The translations under genes were made by a program, and so were the position numbers. A DNA stretch of 64,000 nucleotides from Cardinalis cardinalis (taxonomy: Eukaryota; Chordata; Aves; Passeriformes; Cardinalidae), in contig JACDOX010000003.1 of the NCBI GenBank assembly GCA_014549065.1, positions 12,496,462-12,560,461 of the forward strand. Reading direction: 5' to 3'. Position 1 is the stretch's first letter. Each line of letters opens with the position of its first letter. Of the stretch, positions 22,401-34,900 are shown piece after piece. The notes beneath the pieces are model-generated. The model was not told the origin of the DNA. It did no database searches and worked only from the letters and a program-made list of their open reading frames with translations.

Positions 22401-25400
22401 AAAAGACAATTGGAATGAACAGCTGTGGGTCGTTCAGAAGGGGAGGGCCTGGCTTTGTGGCTGCTGCCCGGAGCTGGGGTGCCCTATCTTGTCCTTCTTG
22501 CCAGAGTACTGCCAAAGAGGTCCCTGACCCANACCCCTCCAATGGCTCTGAGGAATGTACCACCTTAGGTCTCTCAGAAACAGAGAAAAATCATAAATTA
22601 ATTAGTGATCAGGCTGGAAAAGGATTCTGCCTTCAGTGTGTTCCTTCCTCTCTCTGTGCAGCTCTGTTCAGGTGTAAACAGTACTTTCTGGTGGAGTTTT
22701 GGCTGGCTTTGTTCTGTACGTGATTCATTCACCCAACCTCCCTTTCATCCTTGCAGATGGCTACTCTCAGATCAGGAGTGTTCTGCTTTAAGACAATGGA
22801 AATAGAGCCTTTTGTTTCTCAGCTTTTCCTCTTTGTAAGAAGGGCAGAGGTATCTGTGGGCAGGAAAAGATGAGGGCGATGAGTTCACTGGAGATCACTT
22901 TCCAATCAAAAAATCAAAGTGCTTAGCTAGAGCCCAGCNTCTTACAGAAGCATGTGGAATTGGAACAAAGCTAAATCTGAATTCCTTTCTCATCTTTGTG
23001 TAAAATTCGTATCAAGAATTTACCTGCCTTAATGACATTTGTAGGGACAGCTATGTAAAAATTGCATTATGTTCTCCAGAGTCCATTTTACATTTTCACT
23101 GGTGGTCACTGGTTGAGTCCATGATATGCAAAGCCCTTGTTGTGCTTGTTGAAATTGTCTGGACCTACAGCTTTTCTGCACCAAAGAGAGGGAGGCTCTT
23201 GAGTATCAAGACATACAGTCTCATGTAAATGAAGGAACTGTATGTAGCTTAATAGGATCACATCCCTAGCTCCCTGGGGCTGAAAGAATAAGGAGTATTA
23301 TTTTTTTATTCTTCAGGTAACATGTTTATAACAGGTCTCTTACCTGGCTACCATTCTATTGCCTTCTGTTACTGAAATTAAGCTGCTGAAATCTGTAATA
23401 TAAACANGTACCTACCTCTGCTACACTATGCAATGTCCCAGCCTCTCTCCCAGAGCAATGTACAGTATAATAATGCAGTAAATATAGATAATCTTCAGCA
23501 GATTGTTCCAGTTGCTAAAAGCTACAATCCAATATGCAAAAAAGGAAAGAAAATTCCTAGTGTGGGCATCCAATCTGTTCATGTAGTATGAACACACATG
23601 CTTGAACTGTGNAAACACACAAAACAGTGGGGGTATGATGAAGAGCTACATCATAGCTGAAGAAATACTTGCAGTATGTTGTATTAAATAATAACTGAAG
23701 CTAACTGAATTTTCTGGGATGTCTTTATTATCCCATTTATGTAATAATAGTTGGAAGAAAATTCTCTGCCTTCCAGAAGAACATTTCTGTCTCTGGTGCA
23801 GTGTTTTACTTTTTACATGTAAAGCCTGACATTGACAAGTGACTTTTTTCTAAGTTACGAGAGGGAGGAAAAACAACCATTTTGAGTGTGGACTTGAATG
23901 GACTGATCAGCTCTCTGAATTACCACAAGTGCCACAGCACCAGAACACATCAAAGACCTCTCCAAGCTGATTTTGAAATCAGCTTTTAAAATCACTTTGA
24001 ATTTCACCTTTTCCTTCTTATTTCATGGCAAGATAATAGTGTCCCACTATCAATCAAACAGAAAATACACAGCAAAACTCTAATTTTAATAAATTTATTC
24101 AGGATTGGCTAAACATGAAAAGCCAATAAGAATGCATTATCTGTTTTCATAATATGACCAGAACCTTGTGGGTTTGTTTAAATGAAAACTTTTGTATCAC
24201 ATCAGGTCTTTGTTTAGTCTATAGTTTGGAAATTAATCTCTAATGAGTGTCTAATCTACTGCACTTTTCCTCATGGCTTCGTATAAACACTGATTTATTT
24301 ATTATACTTTGGCTGCAGTAATTTGCTGTGAGCTGGAATAACAGCTCTGGAACTGTTCATTAGGGAATAGTAAACACTTGGCATCTTTTNAGTCAGTCAG
24401 GCTGTGTCTAAAGTTATTTACTGCAGCACAGGTGGATTGGTACACGGAAGCTACTTGGTCCCAAAACAGCTCCATCTGACCTGTTGGCAGTTTGGAGCTT
24501 TTGTTTGGGTGAGGTGGTCTGGTTGCTTGAACCAAATGTTCCCACCGNGGATGTGTTTTGAAGCTCTCCAAAGAACCATGCAGTGACTCAGACTCCCAGG
24601 TTTCNATTATGGACTGCAGTTTATCCAGCTGTGCATCCAAACCAGCTCTGGCTCAGCATTCACCATGAGCAATTGGGCTGGTGCATACCAAAACTACTCT
24701 GCAAAGTAAACCAGTTCCTACTCACTGGGGATGCACAGGGGATTTGCATTTGCTGCTCTGGACCACCATGCTAACATAGACACTGGAGTATAAATAAAAC
24801 ACAGAAAAAGATTTTTTCATTTTTCTGTTACCTAAAAGCTGTGTTGGTTGGTTGTAATGTTATGTCAAAACACACCAACCAAGTCTTTTTTATTTTTCTT
24901 TTCTGAGAATAGTTCCTTAGTGACAGAATTTTCCAGTCAGTTGAAAATGAAAATTTGTACACTGGCCAGATTCATAAANACCCCCCTTGAGGGCTAGTTT
25001 TTAAGGAGTCAGCATTTCTAGCTANATCCAGATATCCAGCCATTCAGATTTTACTTAGTCATGCACCCAAGACAGCCCCTTTTGGTCCATTGCACTGAGC
25101 TCTTTTCGCCTCACTGCAACTCACATGACATACTTCAGTATAGCTTGATAAGGATCTTGTCTGGCCACAAGTCCCATATAAATATATATATTTTTTGTCT
25201 GTGTGTATTTATATTGTTAATAAGAGTTCAGACANCTTTGATGATAGTCAGTAAGAGATTTTTGCACCACAATAGGATTTGAATCAGATCTCATGCCTTG
25301 GTTCATGTGCCCTCCTGATTTACCAGCTTGTTTAGGCCAGGTTTGTTTGGGTTAACCTAATCTCCCTGTCCTATGATTACATANAGAGTCCCGAACAATG

Positions 25401-27119
25401 GTCTATTATCACTTTGTCTTGTCCTTTGAGTTTCTGCAATTCTTTGTTGGTGACAATTCTTGCAGAACACCACAGCTTTTTNCACCTGGAAGGAGTCTTC
25501 CATGGTAGCACCCTCTTTCCCAAGAAGACTTGTGTGCTTGGAGGTAGCCTGAGCACAACAGACAACAATATTCCTGAGAATTTGTTTCAAGTTTCCAAGG
25601 TTTCTCTTCTGAACAAGCACAAGAATTGAACGTTTCTCCTGAGACTTCTCTCATGCACGGTCACCAAAATCATCATCTTTTCCCATCAGAGGGAGTTTTC
25701 CTTTGTGCCCAAGAAGGATGTGGTGGGAAATAAAAGCTGCAGCTCTTGTTCTCACAGCTCTGGCAGAATTCACCCTCCCCAAGCCCCGTGTCTCTCTCAT
25801 TTGTAGCAGCACTCAATTTTTGTTTCTTCAAACTCAGCTCACATATTTGATTTTATCAGATGTTCTCCTAATTGTGTTATTTTCAGATATACTGGTATAA
25901 GTTGAGATTTCTTCCTAGAATAATTTGTATCAGGCTGAAGTTTTCAGGGAAAGATCTTTACTTCCCAAGAAAAAGGGGTAAAATTCTGTTAGTGTTTTTG
26001 TTTAATAATGAGCCAGATACTTGATAAACCTAAAAAAGTTTGTGGCAGATACCAGTACACAGTCACTACTGAGCAGTTTCTTTTGTTCATGAAAGCAGCT
26101 GGCTCAGTATTGCACCTGAAGACNTAATTATAAAGATAAGTTGGTACACTAATTTGCAACATTCAGGCTTTCCCTGGGAAGGTATTGCCATGACAAAAGA
26201 AAATAAAGGAACTCACAGTCAAGAACAGGGATGCTATCCACCATTTTTCACTCTCATTGGCAGCTCTAGGTAACCTTTAACCTCTTCCCACCAGCCTCCT
26301 CAAAGAAGCTACAAGATGCAGGAGAGTAAAGGAAAAGGATCTGGTCTCCTCACAAAATGCCAAGTGCATTTATACTTAGAACAAGTGTCTTTTATTCTGA
26401 TTTCCATGTGCTCTGTTGCTTTCAGGTACTCCAAAGCTGAAAAGGAAAAGAAAAAAGTATAAAATTGCTACCTTGCCAAGAGTAGTTTTCTTTATAAGGA
26501 CATTAATGAACACATTTGAAATCAGTTTTATAGATTACTAGTTAGGAGTATTTTGTTTGGTTAGTGTATTATCATGGATAGTACAGTGCTTGGCTCCGAA
26601 TCATTTTACACAGATTAATTCATTTAGTTTTGTAGTGCTGCACAGTGAACTTTGCAACTCTGCTTATGAATGCTGAAGCTTATGAATCAGGGCTCGCAGA
26701 GAGAGCTGCAGCTTAGTGACACCGGCACAAAACCNGCCGTGACAAGTTGTGTGCTCAGCTTCAGAGGCTGCTGTTGAGATCTCTCCTGTTGGGAAGTGGG
26801 ACTCTCCTGCCAATCACCTCATTTCTGTGATCAAAGCCAGCCTGGCTTGTGCACACTCCCAGACCCTGGACTGCTTGCACTGGAGCCAGTCACTCCATCA
26901 AGAGGACAACTGGACCTTAGAAAAGGAAGGTCTATCAGTAACCTGGAATCAACCAGTATAAAATTTCTCCTTATCTGAAACTCTATTCTTGGTAGAAATA
27001 TTATCACTAGCTNTGTGTTAATTGGCAGGAAATAGCTTGCCCTGGGCTCCTCAACAGAGGCCTCCCCCTTCCCTCTCCTCTCCCTGGACTCCCCTCTCTC
27101 ATACCGCGCTACACTCAAC
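19466..27119. other. gene desert, no gene seen
   Basis: About 7.6 kb of non-coding sequence. Scattered features: an AT-rich microsatellite-like ATAAATATATATATTTT at about 25180-25196, T-rich runs near 20430 and 23300, and CAAT/TATA-like words without context. Open frames up to 133 codons are random in character. No RNA gene or repeat family was recognised. Confidence 0.5.
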
Positions 27120-27460
27120 ATTTGACGGAGCTGAAGGGAGAGATGAATTCTGTGAACAGTATAAAAACAACTTTCCGCTCCATTGCAAGGAGCCAGATGA
27201 TGGATACTATTTTCAAAGACTTCTTTGTCCATAAGATGGCGTTTGAATTAGGAACTTGTTTAGCCAGATTCTCTTGTTACAATTTACTGATTCATTGGGT
27301 GGAGAATGGGAGGGCAGGATGACAGAGCCAGACGGCTTCAATTAACAATCTTTTTAAAAGATCCCGTTCAAACACAAATGCATCTTAAAATATATCCAGA
27401 ATTTGTGCCTTTAAGTTGTCTGCTGAAGGGTAATAAGCTGTTTTAACATCACTACTTTTT
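27120..27460. promoter_or_regulatory. candidate regulatory element with YY1 and TCF/SOX-like motifs
   Basis: A stretch free of recognisable repeats carries AAGATGGCG (YY1-type) at 27233-27241, TTCAAAG (TCF/LEF-type) at 27212-27218, and TTAACAATC (SOX-like) near 27340, followed by AT-rich sequence with an ATGCAT word. Suggestive of conserved regulatory DNA; not proven. Confidence 0.25.
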
Positions 27461-30400
27461 GAGAGAAGAATAGTGACATTTTAACAGATTTAATCTGTGG
27501 TGTTTTTCTTAGAAACCAGAGGTGATGTAGGAGGGTTTTTTGAGGAAAAAAGAGTCTCCAATCTCTCCTGATGTCTCAATCAGACCATAACTACAGTACA
27601 GTCTCATTAGAGTTAGTAACATGGAAATTAATTTCTGTTTCAGCACAGAAGTAGAGATGGATCAAATTGAGGTCTTCTACCTGTTCTAGCAGATATCATT
27701 CCTTTGACAGTTTTCTCTGGATCACGTCAGAGTGGATAAATCTGGAATTCGATCCAAGGAGATGCGTAGNATACCTTTGTCCCACCTGCACTGGAGGGGC
27801 ACTTTGGCTCTGACAACACCAGCACTGTGCCTCTTCTTCCCTCGTGCTCCTTCTGCCAGACCTGAGCCATTCACACCCTGTCCGTGTGAAATCCTGGGGT
27901 CCTTCTCTCAGCTGCTGAGCACTGGCCATTTTCACAGCTCCTACTTCAATTTGTAAAGTTTCTTGGAAATTGCCTGGGGCTCTCATCTTACTGCTGGGGG
28001 AAGGGGAAAGGTCTGGACTGGTCTTGCGTGACCTCGGCCATTTAATTTGTCTGTCATTACTTCANGGGTATAGGTTACCAAGAGCACAATTCTCAATTTT
28101 CTTACAAAAATAGGGCAACGGTCTAGGCTTTTCTTTAGTTACTTGGTTGACAAAAGGAGAATTTTTTTCTGTGGTAGAATTATTCTTATTCTCTTCAGGA
28201 GTCTCTCCCTCTGAGCACAGACATACACATTTGTGTGCATGTGTCATTAGAAATATCATGCACACAGCAGCTCAACTTTTTGCTGAATNTAAGTAGCTAG
28301 AGATATTGAACACAGAAGACTATACTAGTGATATAAGTAATATGTACTTTTTATGAAGTCCATTTTCACATCACAGATTTCTTTAGATAAAATTTTCAAC
28401 TTTNAAGTTCCCTTCTTTTATTCCCCTATTTACTCCTCTCAAGGCAACATTCAGAATAAGTATTTGTGTGTGGGGAATGGAGACTTCTGAATGAACTTTA
28501 GCTGATTTAATAAAACTAGAACAAATCAATAAGCCACCCAGGCATCTAATGCTGTCAGTATTCCCACTGACTGTTCCACAACATCAAACAGCATGGAAAA
28601 CATTTTCAAGGTAAGTTCTCAGTATTCTGAATCAGGTCCCTAAAGGCAGAGAGATGGAGGTTTTCNTGGCCTACCTGTTTAAAATGGGTCATGCTCTGCA
28701 TTCACAATCACCTTGAAGTCAGGCGCAGTTCTTCAAAGCAAGAGCTCCAGCGAGGCGTGCACTGCTTGGGCTGTGAGCGCACTGCAGCCAAGGTCAGGGA
28801 GACCCTCCTTTCCCCAGCCATGTTCAGAAAGTTCCTTTTCTTCTTAGCCTTGACTGGCATNGTGATAACAACTCCTCCTGGCTGTTATCAAATTCCCATC
28901 TCCATGCAATGTCTTCTCATGCGTCATGTCACCTTTAAACCGAATCCTGACCTCACTTCTCTGGCTTCAGTGAGAAGCTCTGGGCCTTATTATCTGCTTT
29001 ATCTGTGTTNCTGAAGTTTTGCTACCCAAGCAATGGAAATGAAGCTTCTGACNGTAGATGTCCTTTGCCAATGTGAAATGTTTCAGTTCCCAGGGAAAAG
29101 ATGCTGTGCAGGCAAAACCACTTCTCTTGGTACAGCTATCTCATGGTTTTATCTTCAGAAAAGTGCAAAGCCNACATGTTTCCACTGGCAAAATTTTCTA
29201 GCTGGATGCTGAAGAGATAGAGGGATGTTGCACTGGGACAGGGTCTTTGAGACAAGAACAGCTGTTGTGGTGAAACTGGTCATTTCTCTCTTCTCTTCTT
29301 CATTATCCCATCCTTCCCCCAGGTGAAATTGACTGTACTGATCCANTTAACTGCACTTAGTCTAAGGACATCTGTCAAAACAGTGAGGTTGATCTGGGAT
29401 CACAGTTTATCCGAATCCAGCCTGACCCCAGGCCCTGCCAGCAGCTGGTGGCAGAGCTAACCTGGCTCTCAGAGTGTGGCCCTTGCTGCCCTCTGTGAGA
29501 GATGGGCCCCTACACAGACCACATGCATTGCCATTTTGATCTGCTAATGCTCTTTTGTTCTGTGGAGGTAAGAGAGAAGGTTATAGTCAGGGTGATGATG
29601 CTGTCTTGTTATCCAGACGTGATTTAAGTTGTGCACTGCCATAGTCTGCTCATGATCAGCTCATTTTCAAGTGTATGAGCTCACAGGGCTCATTCTTGTC
29701 TGCGGGGTCCCTGGAGTTCCCATATTTGCTGCTCTAGTGCTCAGTCTAGTGCTGGTTGCATCAGCTGAAGTGTGGCTGTGCCAGGACAGTTTGTTTCACT
29801 CAGTGCAAGAGAAAATGTCAAATGGTAATGCTCAGCTACTTTGCTACTGCCTTGCTATTATAGGGTCATGAGCACAGATACAAATTTCTTGTCAAAGTGG
29901 TCTGTCAGCTCCTGTGCAAATCCACTTTTGATGTTAGAACTGGANGTGTAGCACAATCTCCTGTCTCTAAGGAGTTATTAAATAAAGCTGACTTTGCCAA
30001 ATGTGCTGGTGTATTTTCCCCGTGATTGCACAGAAAATAAGAAGTCCTTGCTTATCTTTACAGAGGAGGCTTTGAAACCTTCGCTGTACTTTTCAGAAAT
30101 CATTCTTGGTTCTGGGATTCCTGTACCCAGATGCTGGTGGAGTTGACAGCAGAAGAACTGAGGATGTCAAGGCAAAGACCATGCTCTGTGCTTTGGCACA
30201 CGAAAAGCAGCATTTTGAGCTGAATGCTCACAATTCAGAGGCACCACATANCAGCATCTGTGTTTGAAAAACTTTTCTTCATTTGTGCTTTTTTCATATG
30301 CCAGTTTTAGATGGGTGTGAGAATCATGGATTTCAGCTAGGTTATCCCAGAAGTTTTCTGGTATAAGTGCAAGGGAACCAGTCCTGCTCTTCCTTGTGCC

Positions 30401-31811
30401 TCAGTAAATAGAATGAACATCTCCCACTGGAGAAGGACTAGCAATGGCTTTAGAAAACAACCAAACAAGGAAATACATTCAGTTGGCTTACTGGTGGAGA
30501 GGATTTATAGCATGTTGTGAACTATCCACTTAGTCGCAGAATTTAAGTGAGGGGCAGGGGTGGGGGCTGAGAGAGCAGGAAAACACAGTTCCCTTGTTAA
30601 AATGAAAGAATGAGTTTAATATATACAGGCAGAAAGAGGAGGCAAGTCCTTTCCCTGTTAAATATTTACCATCTGAGCTCTGCTCAGACTCCTGATTTCT
30701 GTATCTCTAAAGGTGGTGGTACTTGTGACAGTAGGATATGCTCCTTAATGTATTCCTCCCTCTCAACCCACCTTGCATGGGAAACGACTGCAGTAACAAA
30801 AAGCAGACTGTTCCCTTCTCATGAATATTAATCAGTAAACTCCCCCTGCTATTTTAACTCGAAGGCTGGTGCTAAAACCCTTTTTTTCCCCACTCAAGCA
30901 TCCCCCAAGGAAAATCCTTAAAGTCCTGGGAAAGCCATGCACAGAGGCTGCCGTGACTAGAGGCCTTCTAGGCAGTGACATATAAAACTCTGAGGTCAGG
31001 GGGCACAGCAAGAGGAGGAATGAGCTTTGTTTCCGCTATGTGTTGCTGAAAGCTAAACCTTTATGGAACTTTTCTAGCTGCATTTTTGGCTATTTAGCTT
31101 TGAAAACAAAAGATTTATTTATTTTTTCCTATTCATCGCAGTTTTTGTCCTAAGTTGACAGCACTGACATAAGAAGGACCCTCTCTGTTCTGAGTTAGAG
31201 CTGTGTATGCTCCTTTGGTCATTACTGCTTAGTACAAATATTATATGACCTTTCAGCAAAGGGAAGAAAACAAACAAACAAAAGGATTGCACATTGCCAA
31301 TGTAGACACCCATTACCACAATTCATTCTTCTGAATAAGAAAATTAAAACTCTCTTGGCAAGTAAAATACATTGACTGGAGNATGTATAGTACAAGAGGA
31401 TGCCCAGAAACCCAGCTGTGTGTCTTCACAATCCACTCGGCTTCAGATCAAGCTAGAGGAATATTCCCAAGGACACAGGGTGATACAGCCGGAGGTTGAC
31501 TTGCCTCCTAGATAACCCTGAGCAGTGCTGAACTATTCTTTGAACTCAAAGCAAGTTGTGATTGTGCTCAGAAATAACACATAGACTTGCCAAAATCCAA
31601 GAGTGTATCAGCAACCAGCGTGTATTTTTCCAGTGCCTGTAGTGATAAGCCAGTGCAGAGTTTGTTGTTTTCTCTTTGGGGCATGTTAGCACTTGTGGTG
31701 TGTTAGAGGATTGCCCATGCCAAAGATGCAATTCATGTCCTGAAGACTATGCAGTCAAGAATAATGTTTTAAAATCTTTGACCTTTATCAAAGGATTTGG
31801 ACAGACTTCAA
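27461..31811. other. gene desert, no gene seen
   Basis: Non-coding sequence of ordinary composition with isolated Ns. Short open frames only (up to about 107 codons, with ambiguous bases). A/T-rich patches near 28300-28460 and 31080-31140. Nothing recognisable as a gene, RNA or repeat. Confidence 0.5.
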
Positions 31812-31960
31812 AGAACATTATTATCCATATCTAACAGCTGGGAAAACTCAGGCAAGGAGGGGTGACATGGCTTTCCCAAGGTGATCTTATGATCTGGTGT
31901 CAGACCAGGAGTAAAGTACTGTAGTTCCTGCCTGCTGTGCATGCTGCATCTCACCAGGTT
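31812..31960 (-). repeat. MIR-like CORE-SINE fossil
   Basis: The plus strand reads ATTATTATCC, then CAGCTGGGAAAACTCAGGCA, then TTTCCCAAGGTGATCTTATG, and a degraded ACCAGGAGTAAAGTACTG-TTCCTGCC. This follows in order the antisense of the MIR core (polymer-like TTATTATCC, GGGGAAACTGAGGCA, GCCCAAGGTCACA, and the AACCCAGGTCTCCTG-type block). It is old and diverged, as expected for an amniote-wide SINE. Boundaries are approximate. Assignment is from memory of the family pattern. Confidence 0.6.
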
Positions 31961-34900
31961 GTGAAGGTCAGTGCAGGGTGCTGTACACTCCAGATCTGAT
32001 GTACTGGCTGAAGACTTTGAATGAGAGATGCTGCACACCATTAACGAATGGAGAATTGAGGCAGTGGATGGAACACATTCAAGCTGATCACCCAGACAGA
32101 CTTGTGTTTGATGACGGCTGGTGGCAACAGCTAATGGCATAAAACCCNTGGTGGAATGGCAGTAAAGCTCATAGAACAGGCTCTGGGTGAGCATGGAAAA
32201 GAACCACCTCAGTCTTAGGAAACAATATCTTAGGCCAGGGCTAGGTCAGAAGGTGGGAGTATGGTAGGTTTGACTGCTGGTTGTTTAGTCACTCCATAGG
32301 TTAGAGCACACGTTTGATCCAAATAAGCCATGCCACCCAACTGAACTCTAGTGATATATGTTTCCCTGATTTATTCTGGAAATCTGATGTCTTATTCATG
32401 TAGAGGAAGAGTGGCATGAACCAAAAGTACCTGATCCAGCATAAAGCTTGCTCACACAAAGATAAACCTCCACAAGTCTTTGAACAATTTAGGCTTGAAG
32501 AGTAAATTCGTGTTAGATCAGCATCTTAAGTTAGGTGGCTGCAGTGGTTTTGGTCCAGAGCCCTAAAACCACATGTACTTCCATATTTTGGGAATAATTC
32601 TGAGATAGGTGACTGTGTTCAGAGGAAGAGATCTTCAGGCAGAACCTGAATTTTGTGCTTGCAAGATCTGGGTGGAGTGAATGGTTGATGTTGGTACACA
32701 TAGATGTGCATTTGCTGCAGCAAGGGCTCAACCAAAAGTCCCAGTAGCTAACAGGTGGCTTAAGAGGGTTTGTCAAGCTGCAGCTCTGCTGCTCATCACT
32801 CAAAGGTGATGGCAGCAGTACAGTTCTTCCAGGACACAAGAATGAGAAGCAGCTGTAGCTAGTAGCTCCAGGTATAAACATTTACCACTAATTAAAGGTA
32901 GTTAATAATTTCCTGCCTCTATTAAATGCTCAAAATTGATATTTACTCTTCATTTTCACTCTTCTTTGGAGGTGCAGAGCTACAGCTGACTAATCCCAGT
33001 TGGTGTTGAATGAGATGGCAGTAGTGTNAGTTAGTTTTCATGAGGTGCTGTAGATGTGTAGGGTGTGAGAATGCAGGTATTTGCTAAAAACNAGGTTGTT
33101 TATTTCAACACAAATATTTGGCTATCAGTGTTTTGGAGACTGTGCTGCATGATGACAAAAAACCCCACAAACCAAACAACCAAAAAAGAGATCAGAATCA
33201 CTAGAAGTTTAAAAAAAAAATTCTATGTATTTGAAAAGAATGCCACAACTGTATATTCAGGCAACTACTTTAACAATATTGTTTTATAGAGATAAAAAAA
33301 TCAAGCAGTTAAATATTAATGGGAGATTCAAGTGCAAGGTGAGAAATGGACTTGACCCTGGCAGAAGTTGTGGGAGATCAGAAGCACACCTCAAGAATTG
33401 ATTATTTCATTTCAGCTGAACACTTGTCAGGAATCCTTCTACCNTCAGGCCAAGAGGCCTTATTTTTTATACTAAGAAATGCAGATAGTCACCACTACAT
33501 TCACCTGTGGTATATTGAGATTAATGGGGCATTTCCAACAGGCAGGTGTGGCACCCTGGAGAACANGCAAAGTTGACTCTTGATCTCAAACTCTCAGTTT
33601 TTCTGTTACCTGGCTCAGCTGAGCCCTCACCTTCTCAGTCTTCCAAAAGAAGATAGGAGAGATGAGACATCAGCAGCCAATATTGAAGGTGCAATGCTCT
33701 TTCCCCTGACATCATGGAGCTGTGACTGTCGATGCTGGAGCCAAGGATCCAAGGTTGACCATGTTTTGGGAGGAATGTCTCTGGGCTACTGCACCCAGAG
33801 GCTGTACTAGCACTTGAACTCTTTGAGCAGTTCCCACCGGTGCATATAGGAGCAGAATGCTTAGTTCTACTTTTCCTTTGTTAGTCTCCCCATCTACCCT
33901 GTGGGCTTCTGCACTTCAGGAACTTAAGTCTTCCTCTGTGGCATTCTCTATACTTATCTAGGGGGTTGAATACCTCCCAGTTAGTGATTTCTGGCAGAAC
34001 AATGTACACCATTGATAGTACAGATTACAGCCAGCTTGCCTTTCAGTTTCCTGTTTGACCTTTTAAACTTCGTTATTTCACAAATATTCAGACTTGAAAT
34101 TTTACACACTTAAGGCACCTAAAAGCAAATTCTCCACTGGTAAAGTTGTCTAAACAAACTAGCCAAACCTTGAAAGGACATAATTTCCCTTGAAAATATA
34201 TCCTCACAGATAATTGATAGCATAGCCATCTTTCAGACCAGATGGCTTCTTTTGGATACTTACACAGAATAAAGTATGAGGAGCAAAGTAGCCTTATACT
34301 GTCAGAACAGATCCTGCCATCATTTCTTAGACTAAAATCCACATTCCAGAATGGTATAAGTTAGTAAAAAGAACCCTTACATTTCACCTGATAATAATTA
34401 GCTCCCTTGCAAGAGAAAAGTAATTTCTACACATTAGTTGGCTCTATCTCTAATATTTATGATTATATTATATTCAATATGTATTATGCATACNTGCCTA
34501 CTAGGCAAGTAATACAGTGCTGCATAAGACATAAATATAAAGGTATATTTCAATTTATACTTACATTTTTCCCATGTTTTTCTTCATAGAAATTTGCAAA
34601 GGTAAAATCTATAATGTCTTCCATGAAATACAGGCACTTCCGGAGTTTATGTTGGTGTCATAATTACATCTAATAGCTGAGGCTGGGCTNGTCCAGCCTT
34701 GCCTTTTAGGACCCAGGTTGTAACAGTAGAAGAGCACTTGCTTTCTGTATTGAGCATAGGAAGAGACATGGCCTCAACCACNCCTTCCTCCCTTGTGAAA
34801 GAGCTANAAGCTCTTCACAGGCACAGGGAACACCTGTGCTTTACTCCTGAGGTGTTTCTCTGCTCTGCCCAGGCAGCCTGTCCCNCCTCCTCCTCTGGAA

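Noticed and set aside
26540..26700. Possible second MIR-like fragment
   Set aside because: Only a few words (such as CAGTGCTTGGC) resemble the family, and the block order does not follow the consensus.
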